A DNA stretch of 64,000 nucleotides from Oscheius onirici (GCA_932521025.1 OW051472.1:1550001-1614000); one strand, 5' to 3'. Counted from the first letter of the stretch, positions 1 through 12,557 are shown. The notes: generated from the letters alone by a model not told the origin. Program-made: numbers and translations.

Positions 1-1552
1 AATACATAGTTCGGCAGGCAAAACCCGTTAGTTTGAATTTTGGGCAGGTTTTCTGGCTGTTGGCGTTTTCAGACCCCTTAGACACTGAATTCTGAACTTT
101 CACACGCTGAGTTCGGTAAAAACAACGAGAAAGTGAAATAATGGGTTGATGAATGGATGGCTAAAAAAAGTGCCAGTTTGAGAAAGCCAGCGCAAAAATT
201 TAAACGAAACCATTACCAAAAGTTTATGTCTTTGAGATCCACAAAAAGTCATTGTGAACAAAGACCGACTAGCACAGAAAAAAAGTTAAGCAAAAAAGAC
301 AAATCCGAAAAGAAAAACGAAAAATAAGACGAAATTCGCGAAAAAATCGACAAAATTCGTGTTTTTCGTACGAAACTTCAATTTTCTTTGCGGATTCATC
401 TTCTTTTGCCTAACTTTTTTCTGTACTAGCTGGTATTTGTTCACAATGACTGGGGAAACACAAAAAAAACAGGAAAAAAGTGCGGAATTTCTTTTGCCAG
501 CCGGTCCAAGCGCACATGTCTAGGTATGCCATAGTGTTAGGAATAGAAATGTTAGAGTTTTGAGTAAAAAACACATTTTGTTTCGTTGTCACCACAACTA
601 GAACTGAACTTCTTTTGACCCTGTGCGGACAGAGTATGATTTTACAAAAGTTCAACATGAGGGGTCCGGCAACCTGTCTTTTTAGTGCAAAATTGTCTTT
701 AGAAGTGGTACACCATGGGAAAAGAAAGTTTATGTTTCACTGCTAGTAGAGAAAAGAAAAGTAATTTTCCTTGGAGTGCTGTTTTGAACTTGCTGAAAAG
801 AGAAAAAAACATTTTTGCAAGTATAGGTTTTTTAAAAGACTACTAACTAGCGAAAAAGGGAAAAATTACAGTTTCTGTCTCACTGTTCTTATAAAGTCAA
901 CGAGGCTTCATGGAAGCGTTACGGCCTGGATGGAAACGAAAAAAAAACGAAAAAGAGTTTGCAAAAAAGTGCCCTATCGTTTTCAATTTTTCGAGCGTAT
1001 GCCTTTCGGTCTCAGTGTGTCCAAATCGCCGAAAACAATGTGAGCGTTCCGATCAAGGCCAGTCTTTTTGATGGGGGGAGAAGGGGGTTCGGAGACACGC
1101 GTTGAAAAGTTATAGCGACACGACTTCCCCTATTGGTGAAAAAAGAGGCGATGGAATCAAATAAGGGCGGAAATGGAGAGATTGAAGAGGAAATGATTGA
1201 TAAATGTTTTAGCTAGTTATATAACGGATAGAAAATAGTGAGAAGTGCTAGGGCTGGGAAAAATAGTGTGGAAAAAAAGGAGTATTGGGACAAACTTTAT
1301 GAAAATTTGAAGATTTTTTTTGGAATGAAACCAGGTGATTCGAAGGCGTCGATCTCAGAAAATCCTGTTTCTAGCACAACGTCTTTGCCAATTTGAGATG
1401 TCGAAAAAGCTCTTAAAAGAAAATTGTTTGATGTGAAATAATTTATTTATCCAAATTATATTGATGAACATGATCCTAGAATTATTACCTACCTTGTTTG
1501 AAACCAAAAAGGAGATAAACAAGTTTTTTCTCACCGTATTCTTTCTCCCGAC
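1..1552. other. AT-rich stretch, no gene seen
   Basis: Only short open frames rich in Lys, Phe and Ser occur, with no convincing exon bounded by good splice sites. The DNA is full of A- and T-tracts. One TGTTTCA heptamer lies near 733 on the plus strand. I see no coding or RNA gene here. Confidence 0.5.
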
Positions 1553-1736
1553 CAGGGATGTTCGGATACTGGATTTCCGGATAGCACCAAGCTGATTTTG
1601 ACTGCGCACCTACTCGTGATACATACAGCCTGCGTTCGACATTCGACTACGGTAGTTGCCGATACGCAGGCCCATACGTATTAGGAGTTGGTGCGCAGTT
1701 AATTCAAAATGGCGATATCCGGTATCCGAACATCCC
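1553..1736. mobile_element. Short hAT-like inverted-repeat element
   Basis: The left end CAGGGATGTTCGGATACTGG is matched in reverse by TCCGGTATCCGAACATCCC at the right end. CAGGG termini are typical of hAT-type non-autonomous elements. A truncated relative starts at 53211 and shares the terminal sequence and the interior run around GCTGCGCACCAACTCCTAAT in opposite arrangement. I could not find a clean 8-base target duplication, so the exact right end is uncertain by a few bases. Confidence 0.6.
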
Positions 1737-1770
1737 CTTCCCCAACCCATAATTTTTTTCCAAAAACTGT

Positions 1771-2050
1771 AAATTTTCCGGCTTTCGTTTGCATTTTCCA
1801 GCTTTTACCCAATGAGCAAAGTTGTAGTCCTGATTTAAGCTCTACAACTTTGCAGAACAAAAATGCTGTTATCACTATGAAAAATTACTTTTGCCTTGGT
1901 TGACAAGTTTTGACTGAGAATTATTTTTTTCACAGTGATAACAGCATTTTCGAGCTTCGCAATGTTCTGCAAAGTTGTAGAGCTTGATCAGGACTACAAC
2001 TTTGCTCATTGGGTAAAAGCTGGAAAATGCAAACGAAAGCCGGAAAATTT
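1771..2050. repeat. Foldback repeat with arms of about 110 bases
   Basis: The left arm begins AAATTTTCCGGCTTTCGTTT and runs to about 1880. The right arm, about 1935-2050, is its near-perfect reverse complement and ends AAAGCCGGAAAATTT. The arms contain the run CTACAACTTTGCAGAACA, which also occurs in the foldbacks near 41193 and 45803, so these belong to one family. There is no coding content. Confidence 0.7.
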
Positions 2051-3583
2051 AAATTGCCCCCGCCGCACCCAAAAACCCAAGTTTAGGGGGGGGGTAAAGA
2101 AAACTGTCCGTTCAAAGAACCACTTTGTCACTGTATTGAAACAAGAAAAACAATGTGGAAAACATAGTGTATCTCCTCAGAATTGGTTGGAGATCGCCTT
2201 AGAGCTGTTATCAACACTTTTTGAAACAAAAAGGAGAAAACTGAAGGTTCCACTTTTTTTCCCTCCCGATTAGGTGGGCAAAGGGTGAGAGAAACGAAAT
2301 TCCTGTGGCGATCAAACATTTAGAAAGTCGAAAAAACTGTGATCATTGTAGTTTCGGAGCCGTAAAGATTGGAGGCTCACACTTTTCAAAGTCTAAGATT
2401 GGTGAAACATAAAAATGAATGCAAAATATGTTTTTTGCTGTAATCTTGATGTTTCTACTGCTGCTTCTCTATCTTCGCAGTCTATCAATGAAACGAAAGA
2501 AAAAAAGTTTGAAAAGTTCTTGACAAAACAGTCAGTCCAGGAAAACTTGAAAATCAGTAATATAGATTTTTGTTTCGCTGTTACTACAAAGTTAGGACGC
2601 GTTTCTTGGATCGTTGCTTTCTGAAGATTACATACCACAGCAAAATTCGATGGATTACCTTTTTACAGGCTCTGATGTAGTAGGGAAACAGACGAGAAGT
2701 TTAGCTCAAACCTGTGAACACGGCTGTACAAAATGTTGTGAGAAAAAAATTGTGTTTCACTGTGACCGTATAGTTTAGAAACTTTTCAACGGATGTTTAG
2801 CTCATTGCCAGCATGGAAAAACACCAACAAACAATAAAACACTAACAAATGGGTAGAAAGTGACCTATTTGCAGTCAGCGTTTTTTTTTCGACAAGATGG
2901 TGCAATCAGCATGAGTTTTAATAATACTGAGGATCACGTTCAAAAACTCTTTTCAGAACACTGCCTGAAGTGGGTGAAAAACAGTTTTTTCCAAGATTCT
3001 ACAAGGATGCAGCTGAACGTCATTTTTTCAACATTGTTTATCCTTCAAAATAAACAGTATTTAGACGACGAACACATCATTGAAAAAGTTTCTAAGAAAT
3101 TGTTATATGGAAAGGATGGAACATTTTATTGAAAAACTTGTAAGAGTTTTATTGTTTGTTGGTGCTTTTCCATGTTTTAGCGAAAGTTGTTTTATAGCAT
3201 TTTTTATACGTAGTTCGGACTCACAGAAACTGAAATACAGCAGTTTTGGCCTTGAAAAACGGTTCATCGGCCTGGGACAGTCATTACCCTATTTTGAGAG
3301 ACCGTCTCATCTCAACAAACAGTCAGACAGGGGAAAGAGAAAACAACTGTTTCTTCCCTGCATTGTCTCCATTTTTGGAAGGAGTGACTGTCGTAAACAT
3401 GTAGTTTACTACGATAACAGAAATTTTGATTCATTGCTCCTGAATAGGGAACTTTTTTCAGGAAAAACATTGGACACGAAAATATTTCAATCGCGTAATA
3501 AGGGACATGACAGTGGCAGTTTTACGTTGAACCGAAGACGTCGACCAATAAGGTTTTTTTAGGAAGAACAAATGAACGGCAAC
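2051..3583. other. AT-rich stretch, no gene seen
   Basis: Open frames here are short and of low-complexity composition, and none is bounded by convincing splice sites in a consistent phase. Isolated TGAAACA heptamers occur (for example near 2404). Nothing else is recognisable. Confidence 0.5.
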
Positions 3584-3755
3584 TATGGTTTGTTCAATAA
3601 AAAGAAGACTCCACCGTAACCCATTTAGTTGGCCGCGAGACCGGAATAACATGGAAACGTAGAATACTCTTTTTTTTGACTGAGTTTGCGTGTTATAATG
3701 GTCTCGCACTATAAATAGGTTACGGTAGAGCCTTCTTTTTATTGAACGAGCCATA
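3584..3755. mobile_element. TA-flanked inverted-repeat MITE
   Basis: The left end TATGGTTTGTTCAATAAAAA is answered at the right by TTTTTATTGAACGAGCCATA, and the second inner block (ACCGTAACCCATTTAG against AAATAGGTTACGGT) is also inverted. Both outer ends carry TA, as expected for Tc1/mariner-type target sites. Partial relatives with the same terminal block or the same ACTCAG/CTGAGTATCC interior lie near 10031, 32207-32363, 37670, 54240 and 58200, so it is a common family in this genome. Confidence 0.65.
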
Positions 3756-4553
3756 TAAGTGTTCTTAGCACAACTACAACGACCGTCAAATACTATTCGA
3801 ACGTTGTTCTGTTTTAAGTAGTTGTTGAAGCAAAACTGTCGCTTTGTGTGTTGCATTTTGTTGCAAGAACAAGACTGTTTTGCTTCCATGTTTTGGTAAC
3901 GTTTCCACGTATCACACTGCTGAATGGCAGTAGTTTTCTAGAAAGTTGTGCTTCTTTTTGTTTCAAATTTTTGTATAGCGTTCCTATATTAAGTTACCTC
4001 GTTGAATGGTTTCATATTAGGAAAAATTGAATAGGATGAAGATTGTTTCAACGATGGAATAAGGCAAACTCAAAGCAAACGTTTTGCATTGAATTTTGCA
4101 GAAGGTAGATTTTTTCACATACACCTAAGAAAATTTCTTTTTTTTCGAAAAATATGTTGTGCGCCGACCAACAACCTTTTATAATCGATGAAACAACAAC
4201 GGCTCATTGCAGTTCAAAAAACTGTGCTACTGTTATGTAGTTTTGGAAGCTAAACTGTCACTTTCGACATAAAAAAAAACAAAATAAAACTTTGGTAAAG
4301 ATTTCGGAGAACTAACAGGGCCCAATTGAAGCATAGCATTCCGTAGCATTCTAACAGCGATCGGAATTTCCATTTTTTTTTCAAAGTTTGCATATAACCT
4401 CTTCTCGATAGACTTCAATATTGCGTTTTCCCTTTGCAGACGGAAACAAAAAATTTGAAAAAAAAGTGGAATTACTAATGTACGACGTCATTTCGAACTT
4501 TAGGAACGTCTGAATATAGTTGTTTGGTCAATGTGTTGGAAGAAAGCGGAAAA

Positions 4554-4643
4554 ATGATCAGTTGCTTAGTTTTATCGCTTCTTGTCTGTTCCCTCCTGGC
4601 GCCGATAAGGGCCAAGTGGCTACGCGAAAAAGGAAAATGTTAG
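4554..4643 (+). CDS. Possible 29-residue secreted peptide or lone first exon
   Basis: An ATG after GCGGAAAA opens a 29-residue frame that begins MISCLVLSLLVCSLLAPIRA, a textbook signal peptide (hydrophobic core, small residues before a likely cleavage site), followed by nine residues and a TAG stop. The EGF gene at 12690 starts in a similar GCGGAAAATG context. It may be a first exon whose partners were lost or not recognised, since no matching downstream exon was found. Weak evidence because the frame is so short. Confidence 0.25.
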   Translation: MISCLVLSLLVCSLLAPIRAKWLREKGKC

Positions 4644-4912
4644 TGGCTATCTTGCCCATTGGCTCTAATTTGACATTGAGGAAGGTCGGAAACGGCTAGA
4701 AAAGAGGCAAAAAGGATAAAAAAAATGAAGTTGTTTTGGACAAAAACTGGTAAAAAAGAACAGCGTCTGTCTCCTCTATCATGTTCGTTGTTCTGATTTC
4801 CCACACAATAAAAATGAGAGTGGAATCGATGACGCGAGAGGACTGACGGGAGAACAATACCAGTCAGATCATTATTTTCCCATATCAATAGTCGCGAAAA
4901 GAAGGCAATCAG

Positions 4913-5362
4913 GGCTTCGCCGCCTGTCATCGGCTTTTTTTTACTTGTGTTTTCTTCGTTACTTCTGATCCCTTCCCCAGTCAACCGATCTCTTTTGATC
5001 CCTTTCCCAAACACCCGGTCCCTTCTTCTTTCCCCAATCAACCGGACCCGTCTTCTTCTTTTTCTTTCACAGGGTTCTTATCCCCTCCTAAAAAAATTCG
5101 TATTTTTCCGTCTATCCGATTTCTCTCTGATCTTATACAGATCAACCGGTCCCTTTTAATCCCCTAGCGGTTATCCTGACTCTATTTCCTACTCAAAATA
5201 ATTTAGCAAAAATATTTGGCGAGGAGAGGAGTCGAACTCGTCTGGGTGGAGATGGCGACTCTTAACAATACGCCAAAATTTCGTGGCCACGGACAAACAG
5301 ACACACAGACAAACAAACAGAGTCAACCACAGACACCATAGCAATTTAAGATTTTAGATGAA
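4913..5362 (-). repeat. Dispersed repeat with tRNA-like head, copy 1
   Basis: This segment is repeated with high similarity at 30472-30992, in the same orientation. Read on the minus strand it starts with a tRNA-like block (A-box-like TTTTGGCGTATTGTTAAGAG near 5270, B-box-like GAGTTCGACTCC near 5230) and continues into a body rich in GGGATCAAAAGAGATCGG-type modules. That layout suggests a tRNA-derived SINE. No poly(A) tail or target duplication was identified, so the class is an inference. Confidence 0.6.
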
Positions 5363-5367
5363 ATTGA

Positions 5368-7547
5368 TGAAACATAAAAAGGTTTTGAATGAGCTTTGAT
5401 TTGAGGAATAGAGTATGCTGAATCTAGAGAGACAGAAAACATTTTGCAGTCAATTTTTGACTAACAAAAACAGACTGGATGGATATGGGTTGTCCAAGTC
5501 GTTTTTTGGTCAATTTCTGAATAACGATAACAGACTGGATGAATGTGGATGTTTTGTGAACTGAACGCTGAGCTTGGAACAGGGTTGGGCGGACAGCCGA
5601 TTTTTTGGGCAAACATACATGAACACGGAGCTAACAACCGTTTAGATTTTTGGGTCGAACCGACCAGAGTACTTTTTGCTCGTCTTCGAACCGGATACGG
5701 ACGTCCTACAGTTCGACGTTAACAACGGACTGTTCGTGTTCAACCAAAACGATCACGGAAGTCCGTTCAATACTGGTTTGGAAACTGCTAGTGTATAATC
5801 GTGAAACAAGATTACTTCTAAAGGGAGCTTCCAGGCAACAAGAAGACAACGTTTTCTTCGGTAGGAAAACCGTCACTGAATCCTGCAAAGGGGTCAAAAG
5901 AATCGCTTCATAGGGCTGGAATTTGAGTATCTTTGGAATTTGAGTACGCCTCTAGATTCATTTTTTTTCTAACAATAAGGAGAAGAAGTAGACGACTAGC
6001 CACTAGGTTCTCGACAAATCTTATGACAACATTGAAACATTAAAAATTTGCAGTTACAACGCGACGAAAGCACTAAAAACGAACAATGGCAAGAAAAGTA
6101 TAGGAAAGTTGAAACATACACAGATAGTTTGGCTTGGAGGGTGAGTAAGTAAATGTGGCAGAAGTAAAATAATGTAACTATTGAAATCCCCATTGAAGAA
6201 GCAAATAGCTAACTTCTGATCATTACTTACCAAAATTTTAAAACAAAAAAGAAAACTATACTCTTCTCTCTTGTCGATGCCATTGTTTCAGTCGCCACGG
6301 CGAGAGGCTATTTTGACAAACGAGCGACCGATACGGGAAAGGACAGTCAAAGGGGGAACAGGTTCATGGCCAGCGGTCCGAAAAACGAGGCGGAAGGGGA
6401 AAGATCAACTTGCAAATTGTACTCGTTTTTTGTGGAAACTATAATATACCAGTCGCTTTGTAAACTTTCTCGGAAAAATGCTGAAAATAGCTTGTGAACA
6501 TATTTCGGAGACGAGATAAGGGGATGTATTGGTCACACACAATTTTATTACTCCTGGCTGAAACACTGCAAGTTTTTCTTGGTTACTTTTTGAATTCTCA
6601 AAAAATATTCAGGGATTCGAAAAATAGCGAGTTCAACTTTTTTTAGATAACCTTTTTCGAGTTCAACAGATCACTAAAATATTCTCGACGTTTCATAATA
6701 AGCAAAGCTTGGAACATTATAATGGGAAACTGCAGTTCCTTTGAACGCAGCAAAATTAGTAAGTTGTGCGTTACGAAAATTGATAGCCGAACCTCTGGCC
6801 AGTTACCTTTATTTGCTGAAACATAGCAACTTCATTTTTCTAGCTCGCGGAAGCCAAAAAAAGTTGCAAGTTGGTCTATAGGCATTTTGTTTCTGCATGA
6901 GATTGTCAAACTACTCAGATGCTTCACTATAAGCAACAGCTGAAACATTTAATTTCTTTGTAAGTGGAAAAACGAGACGGAAAAGAAAAGATCATCTTCA
7001 AGTTGTACTAGTTTTTTTTGTGGAAACTACTCATTTTGTAAATTTCAGACGAAGAAAAAATAGTTCGGTGTGGTATCTGTTCTTGTTAGAGAATTGCAAA
7101 AAAAAGAGGAGGATATTGGTTTTATTGAATAGGCCAGAATATCACTCCTGGCTGAAACATCGTGACTGCATTTTTTTGCTCTTGAAAACGGCGAAAATGG
7201 AATGTTCCTGTAACAAACTATTCGCAGGATAGGCTTATTTTTTGGAAACGCCGACGTCATTCTATAAGCGGTTCGTGGAAATGTTTGCATGCGACCAATG
7301 TTTTTTGACCTCAAAACTGAGTTTTTATTCGACAGAAGCCGCCACGAACGTAGGACAGCCTTCATCGGTCATATAGGTAACTAATTTTTGAAACATTATT
7401 TGAGAAAAAACTATCACCACAAATTGGACATTTTGATTCACTTTGCGACAAGAATAAAGGCTCAGAAACTATTGCTTTTTTTCTCTCTGCCAACCAAGTC
7501 CATCACTGAAGTCTGAACATCTCCCTTTTACTGTAAGCATTGAAACA
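5368..7547 (-). promoter_or_regulatory. Run of nine minus-strand TGTTTCA (21U-type) motifs
   Basis: TGAAACA, that is TGTTTCA on the minus strand, occurs at 5368, 6033, 6110, 6559, 6817, 6941, 7153, 7389 and 7541. I noticed no plus-strand copy in the same interval. TGTTTCA is the last seven bases of CTGTTTCA, the core of the upstream motif of nematode type I 21U-RNA (piRNA) genes. Several copies are followed within 8-16 bases by a TA-rich step such as TTATAG or CATAAG. No protein gene is visible here. Assignment as piRNA promoters is an inference from motif and density. Confidence 0.45.
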
Positions 7548-8379
7548 TTTCAGAAGAAAATTAGCATGTTTCTAATGGATAGACGGCAGTATCGGATCAA
7601 TTTTTGGAAGGCGATTTACATAAAACTTTTAGACAATAAGGATACCTAGATTTTTTGTAAGCGCCCCCAGTCTCGATTTACTATTTCGCTGATATTTGGT
7701 CCGGACATATAATTGTTCGAAACATTATTCAGGGAAAACGTATTCAAACCAAAATAAGTGCTGAAACGAAAAAAAAGTGAGAGAGCAAAAGTTTATGAAC
7801 CGTATATCACGTGCGCGAGAGAGATATTTAGTGGAATTTGTATGCGCTTGGTGAAACGACGAGAAAAGCCGAAAATGGCTACCGGTTGTGAGGGATGGAA
7901 GAGGGGGGAGGATTGTGCAAGGAGAAAATACGATAGCCTATTTTGTTCTGATAATATTTCCGAGACGACATAAAGTCCTGAAAGTTACTTTAGTGGAGCA
8001 AAACATCAGTTTTCTACCATACGACGTCAGGATGGATTTTCTGGTTTCATGAGATGTGTAAAGCTGCAAAGATGTATTGAGTGTGGTCAACCTTTCACAA
8101 AATGTAATACGGCCTAAAAAAGTTACGATGAAAGGAGCATAATGTGAGCAAATTATTGCAAAATCCAATTTTTCATGTTGTCGCGCCTTGCCTGAAACGA
8201 CTAGAGCTGACAGGAATTTATTATACCGTTCTATTGAAACCTTTGTGGAAAAAAGATGGCCGAATATCTGGTCAAATTGATCTGTGATACTGATACAAAT
8301 ATTGTGATCTCCATTTCGAACTTTTCATAAAGTTTTGGAATGTTACAAAGAAAAGGTAAAGAGAATAGTTAGACCGCAG
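7548..8379. other. AT-rich stretch, no gene seen
   Basis: No exon chain could be built. The region continues the A/T-tract-rich background of the preceding motif cluster. Confidence 0.45.
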
Positions 8380-8644
8380 TAGACATAGCTGACGGGCCGG
8401 GCTTGGGCCTGAACGTTGAGGCCCGGCCCGCGGGGAAATCTTGGAAAAAGGGGTGTTTTTTGACCAAAATCTGCCTTTTTTCGTCATTTTTTGTAAAAAA
8501 AAGTTCAGCAAAATAAAACAATATTATTATTCTTTGATTTAGTTATAGAATGCGCTATTATATGACTATCTTCATTTTTGGTCAATTTTGGTCCGATCAA
8601 GTCTGGGGACCAGGCCGAGGCGGGCCGGCCCGGAGCCATGTCTA
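8380..8644. mobile_element. GC-ended hAT-like inverted-repeat element
   Basis: The left end TAGACATAGCTGACGGGCCG is matched by the reverse complement of GGCCCGGAGCCATGTCTA at the right. The 8 bases before the left end are GACCGCAG and the 8 after the right end are GTCCGCAG, a target duplication with one mismatch. The interior is AT-rich and non-coding, between GC-rich arms containing GGGCCGGGC and GGCCCGGCCC. Confidence 0.7.
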
Positions 8645-9343
8645 GTCCGCAGTTTGCTTATTTTTCGCACTTTGTTGACAAATGAACTGATCACGAATTT
8701 GACACCGACTACCTTCGTTTCTCAGTTCTTGAAATAAAATAAAGACAGAAAGAGCTATGTTCCATACGGTGCGTCAAGTGGAAAACTGTCAAGTGCACTG
8801 AAACCTTTGACCTTCTCTATGCTTCGAACGATATGTAAAAGAGACCAAAAATGCGGAACCGTACTCCGTGGTAGCAATTGATTCTGCAGCAATTGATTAT
8901 ACACAAGTCATTATGGAAAAATTCTTGGTTCCTACAAAGCTTGAAAGTGGCAAAAATTGTCATTGTGGGTAGATCTGGAGGAAAACAGAAGGAAAATGAG
9001 TAGGAACTGTGAAAACTCTTTTTTCCGGAAAATGAAAAAAAAGAGAGAGAGGAACAGTTGAGATCTTCGAGAAAGATTGAGCGAAACAAGAAAGCGAGAT
9101 CGGACTTTGTCAAACAGGCGCGAGCCAAACACGCGCACTGATCGGTCAGTGTGATTAGTTTCGAGATCACTCGGAGATTAGCTGGACTGTTGAATTGGAC
9201 AACGTTTTATAACTGCGGTATAGAATCGGACAAATCGTAAGTTCTGTTTGCAAAGCTTGTGAGGTTTTCTGAAGGTTGAGTTGAAAAATGTTAGGTGAAA
9301 GCGCAAAGCTATGATTTTTTGTAGGCTTCTGACATCTATAGCC
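8645..9343. other. No gene seen
   Basis: A minus-strand frame of 117 codons (8817-9170) is open but is rich in Phe, Ser and Cys and lacks domain signals or splice context. I treat it as chance. Nothing else is recognisable. Confidence 0.4.
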
Positions 9344-9497
9344 TAGAGAGCATTTTTTTGAATTGGCCCGCGCTTTCTTCGTAGAACAATTTTCAAATCA
9401 AATTGGCGGGAATTTAGCTGCGTAGCAGGTTATCGCATGTAAATGTTGGATACTCAGCCAATGAAAAAGCGCGGGTCCATTCAAACAATGCTCTCTA
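9344..9497. repeat. Foldback element with TAGAGAGCAT ends
   Basis: TAGAGAGCATTTTTTTGAATTGGCCCGCGC at the left is inverted as GCGCGGGTCCATTCAAACAATGCTCTCTA at the right. The ends carry TA, compatible with a Tc1/mariner-type target. The centre is a short unique spacer. Non-coding. Confidence 0.6.
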
Positions 9498-10385
9498 TTT
9501 TTCGAACAGACTTTAAGCTAAAAGCAAAGTTTTGGAATTCAAAAAAGCCGGACCATCTACTCAACTGCCACCACAGCAGGCTCTCCTACTCAAGACTTGA
9601 TTGAAACAAAAAATGTGCAAAAATTGTTGAAGGTACGGGAGAAATTCAGTTCGAAACTGAACCCCTTTCTCCTCTTTCCAATGTGTGTTTTCTACTGTTT
9701 GATGATCTACCGAGTCTGGTAATCCCCGTCTCAAGGTTCGAGTAAGCTTGGATTGAGGCAAATATAAACACAAGACGGTCTCATTGCTCGAGAATCAATG
9801 TTTGTTGACTAATCGGAACGGGGAGCAGGCAAAGAACAGATCTGTTTTGAGATACTTTTTCGCCCCTTTGAGCCCCAATCACGAAAAACCCATTCATCTA
9901 GCAGAAAAAGTCTCTAAGTTTTGATGTTTTACGAAGCGGGTAAAAAGGTTAGCATAACGCAGACAACCGTTGTGGAGACATTCTTACGAGTAAAATCAAA
10001 GCCAGAAAAAATGGTCTTCAACCTAGCTTGGTATGGTTTGTTCAATTAAAAAGTGTGTTACCGTAACCGATTCACTTCACGACGAGACCAGAAAAGCGCG
10101 CAAACATAGGATACTCAGTGAATAAACTTGGCTGACAAGGGAAGTTGGCAGGGTCAGATTGCAGTTGAGTTGGAGGCCCTACAAGCATCTCTTGTATCCT
10201 TCTTTTGCGTGTCATTCGTTCCGGCTTTTTCTGACTGTAAATGTTGAATCGTTTACAGCATCCGAACTTTTTTGTCGAAAAACACTAAAGTTCTACATTT
10301 ACAGCAATTTCGAGCACCTTAGAAGAGGCTACAAGAGTATGAACAAGCATATCTGATAAGGGTTGAAAAGTGCTAAAATTTTGGT

Positions 10386-10498
10386 AGTACTGGCACCTCG
10401 ACTCGACCTGACGCAGCATGAAAAAACGCCAAAACCACAAAAAATCGCGAAGTACGCAATGGGTCGAGTCGAGGTGCCTGTTATAGTACTGCCGCCAC
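10386..10498. repeat. Small foldback repeat
   Basis: AGTACTGGCACCTCGACTCG on the left is answered by CGAGTCGAGGTGCCTGTTATAGTACT on the right, around a spacer of about 60 bases. The surrounding 9498-11478 holds no recognisable gene. Confidence 0.6.
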
Positions 10499-11478
10499 AA
10501 AACAGTTGCTTTTCACACAGTATAGCTAGATTCGAAAGAGAATTTTGGCGGAACAGCTAAGGGTGCACTGATTCAGCTCAATTTTGTAACTACTAGCCGG
10601 AGGAATGAACCACAAAAACTTTGAAAAAGTAACTTTCTCTGGAACCTAGAGGCTCCTCCTCTATATTTTTCTCTCCCACTCTGACTGTGCAAACAGTTTT
10701 TGTGACCAAAACACGACCAGAGATGATGTTCCGCGGCTACTAGGTTTATTTTCCCATGACTCAACTGTGACTATTCTTGTCCTCAAATGTACAAGCAAAC
10801 AGAGTATTAGACTGTTATGGGGAATGGGAAGAGAGGGGGATTGGAGAGAAAATTAGGTTTTTGTTCCTCGTCAGATGATACGTTTAATACGCAATAGCGA
10901 AGAAGTTTCCTTTTTAAAAGAAAATGAAACATTTTTGACGAAAAAAAATCTTTTATTTCCCGGTGGTACAGACGTTACTATCCATGATGATTTTCGAGTT
11001 TAATTCGCGTGAGTTCTTTTTGCTAGAAATAAAGGTCAACATAAAAGTAAAAAGTGCAAGTTTTTGGGTACTTGAATGCTTTGAGTAACAACAAAGGTGT
11101 AGTTTGTCCAAAATTTTCCGTTTTTATGATTGTGTAACGACCAGAAGACCGCCATTTATCGGTATTTCCTTATTCTTCAATTACCTGTGTCGCCCATTTT
11201 CCCTTTTTGACCATTCTTTATCGGTTACGGTGTCCCCAATACGTAATTGGGTCCCTGCCTATTTTCGTTGTCAATAATGTTGCTAAAATTGGACTAATTT
11301 AATTTAATTTTAATTGCTTCGGGAAAAGTGTTGCATGTATCATCAAAGAACCAAAAAAACTAGTGATGGAATTGCCGTTCCATTTTTCTATACCCATAGA
11401 ATGTTTTTTGTTTCGAACACTCCATAAAGCTCCGCCTAGAAACAATATTTACTACTTTTCGATCTTTTTCGGCACGTT

Positions 11479-12557
11479 TTGAAACTTTTGTTTTTGTTGT
11501 GCTCCGTCTATTTTCTACTCATATTTTCAGCAGAAGTCATTCCAGCGATTTCAACATCCAAACAGATTCCTCCACAGACACCATTGCGCTTTAGAGGTAG
11601 AGAGATCAGTTGTTCAAAACAGTTTTTACCTTGCATACTTTTTCTTCATCTCCTTCTCTTCATGTTTCGAAGCATATACATAGCTCCAACGATTTGTCTA
11701 GAATTCGGTGTACTCCTCCAGTTTATTGTTTTTACAGTTCAGATCAAATTCGGGCAAAACAACTATTTAAATCACAAGAAATAGATCCCAAAGGTATTGA
11801 ATGATTGACTGAACAGATAAAATCAGAATCTGGTGATCAGATGTCCAAAAAGGGTTTTTTGTTTCATCTATTTGGTAAACCAAGTCCAATTCAAATACTG
11901 TACTGCGTGATCGATGTTGTTTTTGAAACTATAATCCTTTGCGTGGTGCTGTAAAAATTTTGTCATACTCGTACCGAAGAATCTTTCAACAAATTCATAT
12001 ATAGTGTCCGATGAAATTCGTCGGTACACTTATCCAGGCTAAAAACAGCAATTTCCCACAGCAATTTCCCAAAAACACAATTTGAACAAGACATATTCTC
12101 TGGTCCCAAGCATTTTGATCTTTGCTCCGTTTCGCAAATACAAACAATTACCTAAAAGAATGAAATTAGCTCATTTTAGAGCGTCGTCAAGTGTAAACTG
12201 TCGAATCTGTGGCTCATATTTTGTTTTGATAAAGTTACTCTTCATACAGCAAAATCTTCCGATTTCGACAGAAATATGGTTTGTTTCAAGAGATTGATAA
12301 ATATGAATGCCTTGTGAATGGGACGTTTTTTTTGCCTTGTGACTGGGACGATACAGAAAAAATGTGTTTCAACTATTCTAGCCATTCCAGCGATTTCACC
12401 ACCATTTTACAAAGATCATCAAATCAAAAATTCCAATCCCAAATTGGATGATCTGCTACGTCGTCCTGCTACTCGCCGAACTTTTGAGACACACGCCGAA
12501 AACAGACCTAGACTCTTTGAAATTGGCTTTTCGCGGTCACCAGTGATCACACTTTAA
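11479..12557 (+). pseudogene. Secreted-peptide-like gene without an ATG (two exons)
   Basis: Exon 1 (11479-11596) reads from a TTG codon as KLLFLLCSVYFLLIFSAEVI, a signal-peptide pattern, then PAISTSKQIPPQTPLRFR. The same frame has a stop at 11445 and no ATG after it. Exon 2 (12382-12557) joins in phase at GTAGAG/TTCTAG and repeats the IPAIS motif before a basic tail ending SRSPVITL and a TAA. The intron carries a dispersed repeat, also present at 16216, that includes ATTCTCTGGTCCCAAGCA. The missing start suggests a decayed gene, a start in an unseen upstream exon, or a chance frame. I do not recognise the family. Confidence 0.3.
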
